This document shows, in pieces, positions 1-8,777 of a DNA stretch of 64,000 nt. The DNA lies in NCBI GenBank assembly GCA_001789205.1, contig MFYT01000023.1:111911-175910 (forward strand), given 5' to 3'. Within the stretch, counting starts at the first letter, position 1, and each line of letters opens with the position of its first letter. This DNA comes from Candidatus Raymondbacteria bacterium RIFOXYA2_FULL_49_16 (GTDB lineage: Bacteria; Fibrobacterota; OXYB2-FULL-49-7; XYB2-FULL-49-35). Both the position numbers and the translations under genes were made by a program. A model generated the notes under the pieces. That model saw nothing but the letters and a program-made list of their open reading frames with translations. It was not told the origin of the DNA and searched no databases.

Positions 1-1159
1 CGTACCCCACGTCCCAGCCATGGTCGCACAGCCAAGGGAATTTTCCTGGAAAATCCCGCAATTGCAGTATCCGGCCGTTTTCCTTGTTACGGCCGTGCAC
101 GGGAAAGCTTGCCGCTTGTTCTCCTGCGCAGAGCATGACCTCTTCATTCCGCCAATCCATTGAATAGAGATAATCGGTTGTCCAGCTTGGGAAGATTTTC
201 CTGTCATCGCGTCCTGCGCACTCGATCAGGTTCCTGAAAATGACGCCATTTTCAAGAATGTCATTTCCATCAGCCGTCCCATTTAAAAATGATGCGTATC
301 TGCCGGCAATTTTATTTTCTTCTATGCCTTTCGTGTAATCATATGGAGGCAGGTATCCAGTGGATATCAAATAGGTAACATTAAACTTGATCTGCGACCG
401 GGATGGCTTGTTTCCAAGCCAGAACACTCTGCGCCACCGCGAATCACGCCAGTGACGCACTGAATCCCGGCTGAATGCATTTATTGGTGAAGCATTGCCA
501 AGAAAAAGGTCAACATCGTAATAGGCTGCGCCACGGTTGCAATGCCATACATTTTCCGCAACAACAGATACCCGTATGCCGTTCCAGCCTGGATAACAGC
601 GGACCTGGTATTGGACATTGATGTTTTCGCTGGGGTTTAGGTTCGTGTCGTTCAGTAAAAACTCCGTACATAAACCGCCGGAAAGCCACGTTTCGAGCGA
701 AGAGGCGTTTTGGACTATCTGCCGCGCTGAAATTGATGTAAGGCTATCTATGGCCGACAAGCCGCTATCACGATAAAATTTAAACTCAAGGCGTGCGTCA
801 AAATCATGGAAAAGGAGCGAATCCTTATTCCACTCATCATTGCCCTGCATCGGGCTGCCATCAGATAATTCTATGGTTTGCTCGCTATTTGCAGTGAGTA
901 AAGGTATGATCAAAGAGATGATCCCATACCGCACCGAACCATCGTCGTACCGGTTTTTAATATCCATCTGGGCCGGAACATCCAGCCCATTAATCCGCGC
1001 TATAATTGAAGACTGCACATGGCCTTTGATAAAAGGATGGCCAAAGGTGACCGGATAATGGGGTGTGGTAACGCCCGCGAGTTCCTTGATGGAGATTTCA
1101 GTAACTTTGGCATAAATTGGAAAAAAGGCTAGAATGAAAAATAATAAAGAAAGTCTCAT
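1..1159 (-). CDS. Secreted PcRGLX/YetA-like rift-barrel protein (C-terminus beyond window)
   Basis: The frame is open from an ATG to the window edge, at least 386 codons. It begins with a hydrophobic signal peptide (MRLSLLFFILAFFPIYA). The next part reads VTFGHPFIKGHV, then VPAQMDIKNRYDDGSVRYG. This follows the pattern of the N-terminal rift-barrel domain of the YetA / exo-rhamnogalacturonan lyase-like family (a Pro-rich entry, VPAQ, then a DGSVR strand). I infer an extracellular or periplasmic protein acting on a plant or microbial polysaccharide. The catalytic part would lie outside the window, so the substrate cannot be named. The neighbouring regulator gene lies upstream in the same orientation and may control it. 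Family call is by motif only. Confidence 0.55.
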   Translation of the reverse strand, partial: MRLSLLFFILAFFPIYAKVTEISIKELAGVTTPHYPVTFGHPFIKGHVQSSIIARINGLDVPAQMDIKNRYDDGSVRYGIISLIIPLLTANSEQTIELSDGSPMQGNDEWNKDSLLFHDFDARLEFKFYRDSGLSAIDSLTSISARQIVQNASSLETWLSGGLCTEFLLNDTNLNPSENINVQYQVRCYPGWNGIRVSVVAENVWHCNRGAAYYDVDLFLGNASPINAFSRDSVRHWRDSRWRRVFWLGNKPSRSQIKFNVTYLISTGYLPPYDYTKGIEENKIAGRYASFLNGTADGNDILENGVIFRNLIECAGRDDRKIFPSWTTDYLYSMDWRNEEVMLCAGEQAASFPVHGRNKENGRILQLRDFPGKFPWLCDHGWDVGY

Positions 1160-1353
1160 GATAGCCCCCGGTATATTAAATAGCCCCCTGTCCTTTTCCT
1201 TTTTTCCTGACAATTGCCTGATCGTTAATCGTTTAATAATATAATGGCGTATGTATCAACGAAATAGCCTTTTACGGCAAAAAACGCTATCCTAATGGAA
1301 AAAGCGCTGATGTTAAGGGAAATTCCGTACTTTTTTAGAAAAGAAGGCTTTTT

Positions 1354-3345
1354 TCAGCCCCTGCGGTAGTCTTTTGGGGTCTTTCCAGTGATCTTTTTAA
1401 AGTTACGAAGGAAGATGATGGGATCGCTAAAGCCCACTTCATATGCTATTTCAGAAATGGATTTTCCAGTCAATTTCAGCAGTTCAGAGGCCTTTTGAAT
1501 ACGGTATTCCCTGAGACGCTGCACAATGGAGATGCCGCGTACTTCCTGATAAATGTCCGATGCGCGGCGCTCACTTAAAAAAACATGCCGTACGAGTTGT
1601 TCCCTGTCCATGTTCGCGTCAGAATATTTTTCAGCAATACAGGCGTCGATCTGGTCCGCGATTTTCCGCCACTGCTCAGGTATTTGTTGTTCCCCTGGTT
1701 TTTTCCTACGCCAGACCCAAAAGATCGCGATCAACACGCATGCAAGCGTTAGAACAGCCAAAAGCGGCAGAATACGGCGAAAGAACATTGATAGAGGAGG
1801 GTTGGAAAGGAGAAAATAGAGTGAAGAAAACCGGCTAAGGGCCGAAGTATCCTGGCAGACCATGTTCGCGTGGATAGCCCAAACACCGGGTAGCATTTTA
1901 GAGATAGTGTGAATTGATACCTGTGCGGATCCGCTTTCAGGGCAAAATATAACTTTATCCAAGAGCAGTACTTGCATTGGCAGGGATTGATCCCCGGCAA
2001 CGGCCACGGTGGTCCTGTTTTTGCCTTGTTGGCATTTATAGAAAACGGAATCACCTGATGAAATACTGTAAACGTAGTTGGAGGACTCGTCAAATACTCC
2101 GAACCTGTCTTGTTTTTCGCTGGTAAATGATTCAGAGCAGAGGTTCAGGTCAATATAGGCTTCTTTCTTACAGGGGGGGAATGTAAAAAGGAGAACAAGC
2201 GTGTCTCCGGACCTGATGCGGTTGCCAGGACCCGCGGGCATGGTAAGCGCCATTTGATCGCTGGAAGAAAGCCTGCTGAACATCAGACTGCTGGAAGATT
2301 TCCCCGTGAAAAACAGGCGCTTCTTGGACCAAGGGCCTCTTGATTCCGGCGCGTCGATAAACCGGCCCGCATAGCGATATTCCGCGCCCTGCGGAAAAGG
2401 ACGGGCGAATGTAAAAGGCCCGCCAACAGCGAATACGCTATCACGCACAATTTTACCGGCAGAGTCAACCCGGATTTCACACCATCGTATCCGTGTTCCG
2501 GGTACTGCGCTAATCATAAACTCAGGCCGGTGTTCTTCGAGGTAGCAAAACGGGACCGGGCTGACGAATCCGGGAGTACGCAAGATCGGAATAAAACGCT
2601 GCTCAGAGATGACGATATTATCCACATCCATCGCGGTCAAAGGCAGCTGTGAAGCTTGCGCAATCCCAAAGGCCCATGATTTTAAAAACATAGGCTGACT
2701 CGACAGCTTCATTGTTCCGCATCCAACGAACATTGTATCAATGAACAGGGAATCAATTATTGAATCGCTCCGAAACGCCATGAACAGGGCCGCGTGATAC
2801 CATCGCAAGGCTTCAAGGGGAACATTGTCTTTTACACCGATGGTTTTCGCGCTGCTGTCAAACGCGGGCCGTTGAAGCGTTTGAAGGTATATGCGGCCAT
2901 CAGCATGTTTCTGAAAAAGAAGCACTGGCGTGTGAAAGTGGTTTCCTGACACTGGCGCCAGAAGGAATTGAGCGATTCTGACATATGGATTGCCTTGGGT
3001 GATAGCCGCGGTGTCCGCCAGGATAATCCTGAACCAGAATTGGCAGTAGATGCCTTTTTCGAACTGCGGGGAATGTATGGGCCAGTGGATACTTTTTTCG
3101 AGAAAGCGTCCTTCTCCTGTGAGTATGCGCAGCCCGCCGTTGCCCTCAAACGCATGCTGGCTGTCAACCGATGCCCATGATGTAATGGAATCGCCCGTAT
3201 TCGCATTCCACTGGTTCAGGGACTCTTTTGATTCGAAATCCTCTGAAAAAATGATTATTGCGGACGCTGAGTTGAAAAGGAGCGCCATCAGGACGGCAAT
3301 CAGCAACAATGTACAATTGCGCGGTAAACTCATGCTTGGATGCAA
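1354..3345 (-). CDS. Membrane-anchored AraC-family regulator with lectin-like ectodomain
   Basis: 663 residues with an unusual order of parts. A signal peptide or anchor (about 1-29) is followed by a large beta-rich region (about 30-530). A single strong membrane helix follows (about 535-560, ILPLLAVLTLACVLIAIFWV, then the basic stop WRRKK). The C-terminus is an AraC/XylS-type DNA-binding domain (about 575-663), with the second helix-turn-helix hallmark ISEIAYEVGFSDPIIFLRNF and the ending TGKTPKDYRRG. The first ectodomain part (FSEDFESKESLNQW...) resembles concanavalin-like sugar-binding folds. It is probably a one-protein sensor that reads an extracytoplasmic ligand and binds DNA on the inside. 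A second Met at residue 5 is an alternative start. Confidence 0.75.
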   Translation of the reverse strand: MHPSMSLPRNCTLLLIAVLMALLFNSASAIIIFSEDFESKESLNQWNANTGDSITSWASVDSQHAFEGNGGLRILTGEGRFLEKSIHWPIHSPQFEKGIYCQFWFRIILADTAAITQGNPYVRIAQFLLAPVSGNHFHTPVLLFQKHADGRIYLQTLQRPAFDSSAKTIGVKDNVPLEALRWYHAALFMAFRSDSIIDSLFIDTMFVGCGTMKLSSQPMFLKSWAFGIAQASQLPLTAMDVDNIVISEQRFIPILRTPGFVSPVPFCYLEEHRPEFMISAVPGTRIRWCEIRVDSAGKIVRDSVFAVGGPFTFARPFPQGAEYRYAGRFIDAPESRGPWSKKRLFFTGKSSSSLMFSRLSSSDQMALTMPAGPGNRIRSGDTLVLLFTFPPCKKEAYIDLNLCSESFTSEKQDRFGVFDESSNYVYSISSGDSVFYKCQQGKNRTTVAVAGDQSLPMQVLLLDKVIFCPESGSAQVSIHTISKMLPGVWAIHANMVCQDTSALSRFSSLYFLLSNPPLSMFFRRILPLLAVLTLACVLIAIFWVWRRKKPGEQQIPEQWRKIADQIDACIAEKYSDANMDREQLVRHVFLSERRASDIYQEVRGISIVQRLREYRIQKASELLKLTGKSISEIAYEVGFSDPIIFLRNFKKITGKTPKDYRRG

Positions 3346-3387
3346 AATAACTATTTAAGCCATAAAATAGGTAGCTGGTTCAGGGTT

Positions 3388-3819
3388 TTATTTAATAAAA
3401 TATCCAACAAGCTTCCAGGTATCGTCCTCTTTGAGCACAACGACTGTTTCAACAGCCTCTTTTTTATTCTCAAACGATGCTTTGAATTCTATTTGAGCGT
3501 AGCGGCCGTCCGGCGCTCCGGGTGCCTTGTCCATGGTTTTGGACGATACGAGTTCCCGCGAAACGCATGTTCCCAGGGGCTTCCGGACAGCAGTGAGCAT
3601 CTCAGCCCATTTTTCATCAGAACCCAGCGCGGTCTTGAAATAGGGGGCCGCCGCATTGTACGATCCGGCATAATCCTCTTTATCAATTGCGGTGACGATG
3701 GTTTGGGCCGATTGAATGGCTGAATCATCGGCCTGAGGGTTGCTTTTTTCTTTGCCGCACCCAATGATGGGCGGTAATAGAAGCAGGGTGCTGATAAGCA
3801 TAAGGGCTGTTTCTTTCAT
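3388..3819 (-). CDS. DUF4019 family lipoprotein
   Basis: 143 residues. An N-terminal hydrophobic stretch ends in a lipobox-like IIGC, so the mature protein probably starts at Cys21 as a lipoprotein. The body matches the DUF4019 pattern: a repeated small-helix start (SAQTIVTAIDKEDYAGSY), an aromatic WAEMLTAVRKPLG core, and a C-terminal strand pair ending in DTWKLVGYFIK. The function of DUF4019 is unknown; the fold is probably NTF2-like. It stands alone between the AraC regulator and the restriction operon, on the same strand as both. Confidence 0.75.
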   Translation of the reverse strand: MKETALMLISTLLLLPPIIGCGKEKSNPQADDSAIQSAQTIVTAIDKEDYAGSYNAAAPYFKTALGSDEKWAEMLTAVRKPLGTCVSRELVSSKTMDKAPGAPDGRYAQIEFKASFENKKEAVETVVVLKEDDTWKLVGYFIK

Positions 3820-3914
3820 GACAGGTTCTCCTTTTGATATTTTGAATATGAACGGTCCTTTATTTTACCTCATCCTTTGAGGCCAATAGCTGTTTTTGTC
3901 GTGCCATTCATTGA

Positions 3915-6900
3915 TTATTTGCCTTTCGTCATCTCATCAGCAATCAACTCAGCTTGCTTCAGGACCGTTTCAGTTGCGAGCATCTGCATATCCGGCGGAT
4001 AACCGTATTGCCTTAAAATTCTTTTTACAATAACTTTCAGCTTCGCCTTCACGCTTTCTTTGATTGTCCAATCAATTGAAGCGTTTTCCCTGACCTTTTC
4101 AAACAGGACAACTGCCAATTCACGCAATTTATCCTTTTCCATCAATTGTTGTGCGCTCTCATTGTTGGCAATTGCCGTGTAAAAGGCATATTCATGATCG
4201 GACAGCCCCATTTCCTTAGGCTCCTTGTCCATTTCCTTGATTTCTTTGCTCAACTTGATGAGCTCGTTAATGACCTCTGCTGCTGTCAGGATTTTATTAT
4301 GGTATTTTTTGATTGAATTTTCAAGCATTTCCATCAAAGTCCTGCCCTGCACCAAGTTTTTTCTGGTGCGAGCCTTGATTTCGTCATTAAGCAGCTTTTT
4401 AAGAACTTCAAGGGCAATGTTCTTATGCTCCATGTTACGGACTTCGAGAAGGAATTCCTCTGAAAGAATGGAAATGTCAGGCTTTTTTATACCTGCGGCA
4501 TCGAATACATCTATAACCTGCTCGGTTACGAGCGCCTTGTCGATGACCTGCCGGATTGCGGTTTCTATCTCTTCGTCTGTTTTGCCTGAATCGGTCCAGT
4601 CAAATTTGGCCAGTCTCGCTTTCACTGCCTGAAAAAACGCGACTTCATCCTTGGCATCCATTGCCTGCTCATGAGGAATTGCGATTGAGAAGGCCTGGGA
4701 GAGCGCCGTTACTTCATCAATGAACCGTTTTTTGCCATCATCCAACCCAAGAATGTGCTCTTCCGCTGCCAGAATAAATGATAGCTTTTTGCTGGTGTTG
4801 GCTTCAAAATAGTCCTCGTAAGCAAAACCGTGGAACATCTGTGAAATTATCTCAATCTTTTCAAGCATAAGCTGGACAGCTTTTGCCTGCATAACAGCCG
4901 GGTCGCCCTTGCCGCCGCTATTTGAGTAGAAAGACAGGGCTTTTTTAAGATCAGCCGCAATGCCGAGATAATCAACGATAAGACCGCCTGTTTTGTCCTT
5001 ATAAACCCGGTTCACGCGCGCGATCGCCTGCATGAGGTTATGCCCCTGCATTGGCTTGTCAATATACAGCGTATGCAGGCATGGGACATCAAAACCAGTA
5101 AGCCACATATCACAGACAATGACGAGTTTGAGTTCGTCTTCCGGGTCCTTCATTCTGTCGGCCAATGCACGCCGCTGTTCTTTTATGGTGTGGTGCTTTG
5201 AAATTTCCGGGCCATCGGACGAAGCCGAGGTCATGACCACTTTCAAGGCGCCTTTTCTCAGGTCGCTGTTGTGCCAAAGGGGCCGTAGTTTTATAATTTC
5301 AGCATATAATTCGGCAGCGATACGGCGGGACATGGTTACAATCATGCTCTTGCCATCAAATACTTCCTGCCGCAGTTCAAAATGGGTAACAATATCCAAT
5401 GCCACCCGCCGTATTCTGTCTGCGCTGCCGATGAGCGCTTCAAGCTGTGTCCATTTAGCCTTGGCCTTCTGGGTCTCTGTCAGTTCGTCCTGCTTAAGTT
5501 CTTCATCAAGGTCGGATACAAGCTTTTTGCCTTTTGCGCTCAGGCCAATTTTTGCCAGGCGGCTTTCGTAGTATATACGCACTGTTGCGCCATCGGTCAC
5601 GGCCTGCGCAATATCGTAGATATCAATGTAATTACCGAAAACAGCCGGAGTGTTGATGTCGGTACTTTCAATTGGAGTGCCGGTAAATCCAAGGTATGTC
5701 GCATTTGGCAACGCGTCACGCATGTATTTTGCATACCCGTAGGCTATTTTTTTACCTACAACACTTCCGTTTTTGTCTTTTGCATCAACGGTTTTTGCCT
5801 TAAAGCCATATTGCGTGCGATGGGCTTCGTCTGCAATTACAATGATGTTTTTTCTATTAGAAAGCTGTTCGTAAACATTGCCTTCATCGGGAAAGAACTT
5901 TTGAATTGTGGCAAATACAATCCCGCCTGAAGCGACCTTCAAGAGTTCTTTCAGTTTGTCCCTGCTTTCCGCCTGAACCGGTTCCTGGCGAAGAAGCTGT
6001 TTGGAAGATGCGAAGGTATCAAAAAGCTGGTCATCCAGGTCATTTCTGTCAGTTATCATCACAATTGTAGGATTATCCATTGCCAAAACGATTTTTCCAG
6101 CATAAAAAACCATGGAAAGAGATTTGCCGCTGCCCTGCGTATGCCAAACAACGCCGCCTTTTTTGTCTCCAATAGGCTGCGTCTCGGTACTGGGCAACCC
6201 ATAGGTTGCAGGTGGTTCCATTACCATACCGGTGACTTCGACAGGCTCAGCCACCGGTCTTTTATCGGGCGCTGAGCTTGCCGAAGTGCCCGCATACCCT
6301 GATGCCCTGAGTGTGGATTCCACAGCCAGATTAACGGCATAATACTGGTGATACGCCGCCAGTTTTTTAACGGTTTCTATGGTAATAATGCCGGTATCTT
6401 TATCTTCTTTTCTGGCTTTTTCAAATACTATAAAATGTCGGATAAGGTCTAAAAGTGTGGTTTTGCACAGCATACCTTTTATCAGCGTTTCCAGTTGTCC
6501 GATAAGCGGGGATGCTTCCAGTTTGCCGTCCGAAGTTTTCCAAGCCATAAAACGGCTGAAACCAGCGGAAATGGTCCCAGCCCTTGCTTCCAAACCATCG
6601 GATATGACAGTAAAGCCATTATAAGTAAACAGAGTGGGAATGGCCTGTTTATAGGTTTGGATTTGTCTGAACGCCGAATGGATAGTAGCGTTTTCATCCG
6701 CAGGGTTTTTCAGTTCAATTACTACGAGAGGTAATCCATTTACGAAAAGAATGACATCGGGTCGTTTATTGACATTGTTTTCAATAACCGTATACTGATT
6801 CAAGACAAAAAAATCATTTTTATCAGGGTTGGTAAAATCAATAAGCCACACCAGGTCGCCCCGGTTATTGCCGTCTTTTTGATAGCTTACCTTGATACCT

Positions 6901-7190
6901 TCGGTAAGCATCCGGTGGAAGGCTTCGTTGTTCGCTATAAGTTCTGGCGAATTGAGGCGGAGTAACTGTTTTATGGCATCTTCCCGTACTTCTGCGGATA
7001 ATTTTGGATTAATTCTGGCAACTGCGGCGGTAAGTCGTTCAAGGAGGATGACATCTTCAAAGGACTGACGTTCCGGGGTTTGGCTGTCCGGCGCAATATC
7101 CGGGCCATAGATGTACTGATAGCCCGATTTTTCGAGAAGTTCTAGGGTGAATCGTTCTATTTCGGATTCTGTAATTCTATTTTTCGACAT
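3915..7190 (-). CDS. hsdR: Type I restriction enzyme, endonuclease/translocase subunit HsdR
   Basis: 1091 residues, normal for HsdR. The N-terminal nuclease domain has the PD-(D/E)XK elements RPDVILFVNGLPLVVIELKN (about 140-160). A superfamily 2 motor follows, with Walker A HTQGSGKS (about 350) and Walker B/DEAH IADEAHRTQYG. Motif VI is around QAIARVNRVY, and a C-terminal helical region binds the rest of the complex. It cuts and translocates DNA that lacks the methylation set by HsdM-HsdS. It is the last gene of the operon and overlaps the end of the RhuM gene by 14 bases. About 17 residues before the motor (about 302-318, SAPDKRPVAEPVEVT) are encoded by a palindromic element (separate entry) and look like an in-frame insertion. 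Confidence 0.95.
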   Translation of the reverse strand: MSKNRITESEIERFTLELLEKSGYQYIYGPDIAPDSQTPERQSFEDVILLERLTAAVARINPKLSAEVREDAIKQLLRLNSPELIANNEAFHRMLTEGIKVSYQKDGNNRGDLVWLIDFTNPDKNDFFVLNQYTVIENNVNKRPDVILFVNGLPLVVIELKNPADENATIHSAFRQIQTYKQAIPTLFTYNGFTVISDGLEARAGTISAGFSRFMAWKTSDGKLEASPLIGQLETLIKGMLCKTTLLDLIRHFIVFEKARKEDKDTGIITIETVKKLAAYHQYYAVNLAVESTLRASGYAGTSASSAPDKRPVAEPVEVTGMVMEPPATYGLPSTETQPIGDKKGGVVWHTQGSGKSLSMVFYAGKIVLAMDNPTIVMITDRNDLDDQLFDTFASSKQLLRQEPVQAESRDKLKELLKVASGGIVFATIQKFFPDEGNVYEQLSNRKNIIVIADEAHRTQYGFKAKTVDAKDKNGSVVGKKIAYGYAKYMRDALPNATYLGFTGTPIESTDINTPAVFGNYIDIYDIAQAVTDGATVRIYYESRLAKIGLSAKGKKLVSDLDEELKQDELTETQKAKAKWTQLEALIGSADRIRRVALDIVTHFELRQEVFDGKSMIVTMSRRIAAELYAEIIKLRPLWHNSDLRKGALKVVMTSASSDGPEISKHHTIKEQRRALADRMKDPEDELKLVIVCDMWLTGFDVPCLHTLYIDKPMQGHNLMQAIARVNRVYKDKTGGLIVDYLGIAADLKKALSFYSNSGGKGDPAVMQAKAVQLMLEKIEIISQMFHGFAYEDYFEANTSKKLSFILAAEEHILGLDDGKKRFIDEVTALSQAFSIAIPHEQAMDAKDEVAFFQAVKARLAKFDWTDSGKTDEEIETAIRQVIDKALVTEQVIDVFDAAGIKKPDISILSEEFLLEVRNMEHKNIALEVLKKLLNDEIKARTRKNLVQGRTLMEMLENSIKKYHNKILTAAEVINELIKLSKEIKEMDKEPKEMGLSDHEYAFYTAIANNESAQQLMEKDKLRELAVVLFEKVRENASIDWTIKESVKAKLKVIVKRILRQYGYPPDMQMLATETVLKQAELIADEMTKGK
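6236..6286. repeat. Palindromic element inside hsdR coding sequence
   Basis: Two 16-base arms, CTTCGACAGGCTCAGC at 6236-6251 and GCTGAGCTTGCCGAAG at 6271-6286, are inverted with 14 of 16 matches around a 19-base loop. Palindromes of this sequence type are common dispersed intergenic repeats in many bacteria. Here the element lies in frame inside a gene and encodes a Pro/Ala/Glu-rich stretch between the nuclease and motor domains of HsdR. Confidence 0.75.
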
Positions 7191-8202
7191 CTTTTTTTCC
7201 CATTATGCGCTTGATTTCTTTATCAAAATCCGAGACAAAGTTTTTATCCTGTATCTGCCGGTATGTTTCATATTCCTGCTCGGCCTTGAGCTTTGCTTCC
7301 AACGCAGTTACTTTGCCGTTGTCCTTCAATATCGGGTAGTTCGACAATTCCAGAATTCTATGGAGAAATTTTACCCAATCTTTCATGGTCATAATAATTT
7401 TTCGCGACGCATTATTTTCCGCCAAATCCAGATATGCGGAGACAATCCGGTTCAATTCCTTAATGTGCTGTTCGTTCAGGTAATTTTTTGCCACCGTGAC
7501 ATCAGATTTCAATATTTTGCCATCCAACCCTTGTTTCCAGGTGGTTAGACCCATATAAAGCTTTGTGGCATCGGCGGAGGTATAAATAAGTTCCGCAGCG
7601 GTTTTTCCGGTTATGGCCCAATGAAGTTTGTTTTGAACGATAGCGAAGAAATCCTTAGTTATAGGCGCATTTTTATCATAGTCCGCGGAGAGAGCGAAGA
7701 TGTCGGTAATTTTCTGATAGAACCGGCGTTCACTGGCCTGAATTTCACGGATTCGTTCAAGGAGTTCTTCGAAATAATCCTTGCCGAAAACCCTGTTACC
7801 CTGTTTCAGCCGTTCATCGTCCAGCACAAATCCCTTTATAATGTATTCTTTGAGTGTCTTTGTGGCCCAGATACGGAATTGTGTTGCCTGGTAGGAGTTA
7901 ACCCGGTAACCGACTGCGATAATTGCATCGAGGTTATAGTAATTGGTTTTATACTGTTTTCCATCAGCGGCAGTTGTTTCCAAAATGGAAATAACTGATT
8001 TTTTCTGTAACTCGTTTGATTCGAATATGTTATTGAGGTGCTTATTGATGGCTGGGACTTTAACCCCGAATAATTCGGCTAAAGCCTTCTGCGTGAGCCA
8101 GACGGATTCATCTTGAACAAAGACTTCGACCCTAACTTTACCATCAACTGTAGTATAGAGAAGAAAGTTAGCTTGAGGGGCTGGGAGGTTTGATTTATTC
8201 AT
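7177..8202 (-). CDS. RhuM family protein
   Basis: 341 residues. The N-terminal half has the RhuM (virulence protein RhuM / Pfam Virulence_RhuM) signature: VWLTQKALAELFGVKVPAIN (a helix-turn-helix-like part), then NYYNLDAIIAVGYRVNSYQA and FRIWATKTLKEYIIKGF. The C-terminal half is charged and helical, ending in KEIKRIMGKKD. The biochemical role of this family is not established. It is often found within type I restriction loci, as here, where it sits between GxxExxY and hsdR and overlaps hsdR by 14 bases, implying co-translation. The family assignment is firm and the function is not. Confidence 0.88.
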   Translation of the reverse strand: MNKSNLPAPQANFLLYTTVDGKVRVEVFVQDESVWLTQKALAELFGVKVPAINKHLNNIFESNELQKKSVISILETTAADGKQYKTNYYNLDAIIAVGYRVNSYQATQFRIWATKTLKEYIIKGFVLDDERLKQGNRVFGKDYFEELLERIREIQASERRFYQKITDIFALSADYDKNAPITKDFFAIVQNKLHWAITGKTAAELIYTSADATKLYMGLTTWKQGLDGKILKSDVTVAKNYLNEQHIKELNRIVSAYLDLAENNASRKIIMTMKDWVKFLHRILELSNYPILKDNGKVTALEAKLKAEQEYETYRQIQDKNFVSDFDKEIKRIMGKKDVEK

Positions 8203-8213
8203 GCAGGAATTCT

Positions 8214-8660
8214 TTATCTTTCATTTGTTTTTGTCAGTATGGAAATCCCAAGAGCGGTTGCTCGAACCGGTTGATTGAATTTGGAATTTATCAGCCGCTT
8301 GAATTCCAGGCTTTTTGAACCGAAGTTTATCAACAACCCGACTTCCAGATTGTACGCTTCCAGATAGTTAATGGCTTGCGCCAGGTGAACGTCTTCTAAT
8401 TTTGTGATGCTTTTAATTTCAACGGAAACAACCTCGTCGATTAAGAAGTCGACCCTGCGCGTACCGATTTGCCGCTGTTTATAATAAATCGGCATTTCGT
8501 GTTCCCTGCTGAACGGGATGGCATTGTCCACAAGCTCAATCTTCAACGCCCTCTGATAAACCACTTCCTGAAAACCATTGCCCAGCGCCTTGTGAACAGC
8601 CATTGCACACCCGATAATCTTGGATGTAAGTTCCGAGTACTTGTAGCGTTCGTCTATCAT
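8214..8660 (-). CDS. GxxExxY protein
   Basis: 148 residues from ATG (MIDERYKYSEL); an in-frame GTG four codons upstream is less likely. The family-naming motif is present as GNGFQEVVYQ (Gly-x-x-Glu-x-x-Tyr), followed by RRVDFLIDEVVSVEIKSI. The D...E-x-K spacing of that stretch resembles a PD-(D/E)XK nuclease core, so a nuclease fold is plausible but not shown. It lies between hsdS and the RhuM gene. An inverted repeat sits between its start and the end of hsdS, with one arm running into hsdS. This suggests the gene entered the operon as a small cassette. Confidence 0.88.
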   Translation of the reverse strand: MIDERYKYSELTSKIIGCAMAVHKALGNGFQEVVYQRALKIELVDNAIPFSREHEMPIYYKQRQIGTRRVDFLIDEVVSVEIKSITKLEDVHLAQAINYLEAYNLEVGLLINFGSKSLEFKRLINSKFNQPVRATALGISILTKTNER

Positions 8661-8672
8661 GATAAAAACCAC

Positions 8673-8777
8673 TGTCTGAACCGTTGATTAAGCTGATTAA
8701 TCTGATTACCTTGATTTAATACCACTATTTTCACAATCATCCCAATCATTAAATCAGCTTAATCAGTGGTTCAGACA
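8673..8777. repeat. Inverted repeat at the hsdS / GxxExxY junction
   Basis: Arm 1 (8673-8699) and arm 2 (8751-8777) match in inverted orientation at 24 of 27 positions; the core is TGATTAAGCTGATT. Between them are further CTGATTA-like units (around 8693-8708), so the element has a short-period inner structure. The outer arm supplies the last five codons of hsdS (KCLNH) and its stop codon. The other arm ends 12 bases upstream of the GxxExxY ATG. Confidence 0.85.

Noticed and set aside
1278-1308. Two similar units (AAAAAACGCT and AAAAAGCGCT) 20 bases apart upstream of the rift-barrel gene, possibly AraC-type half sites.
   Set aside because: AT-rich and too short to tell from chance; no third copy near the regulator's own gene.
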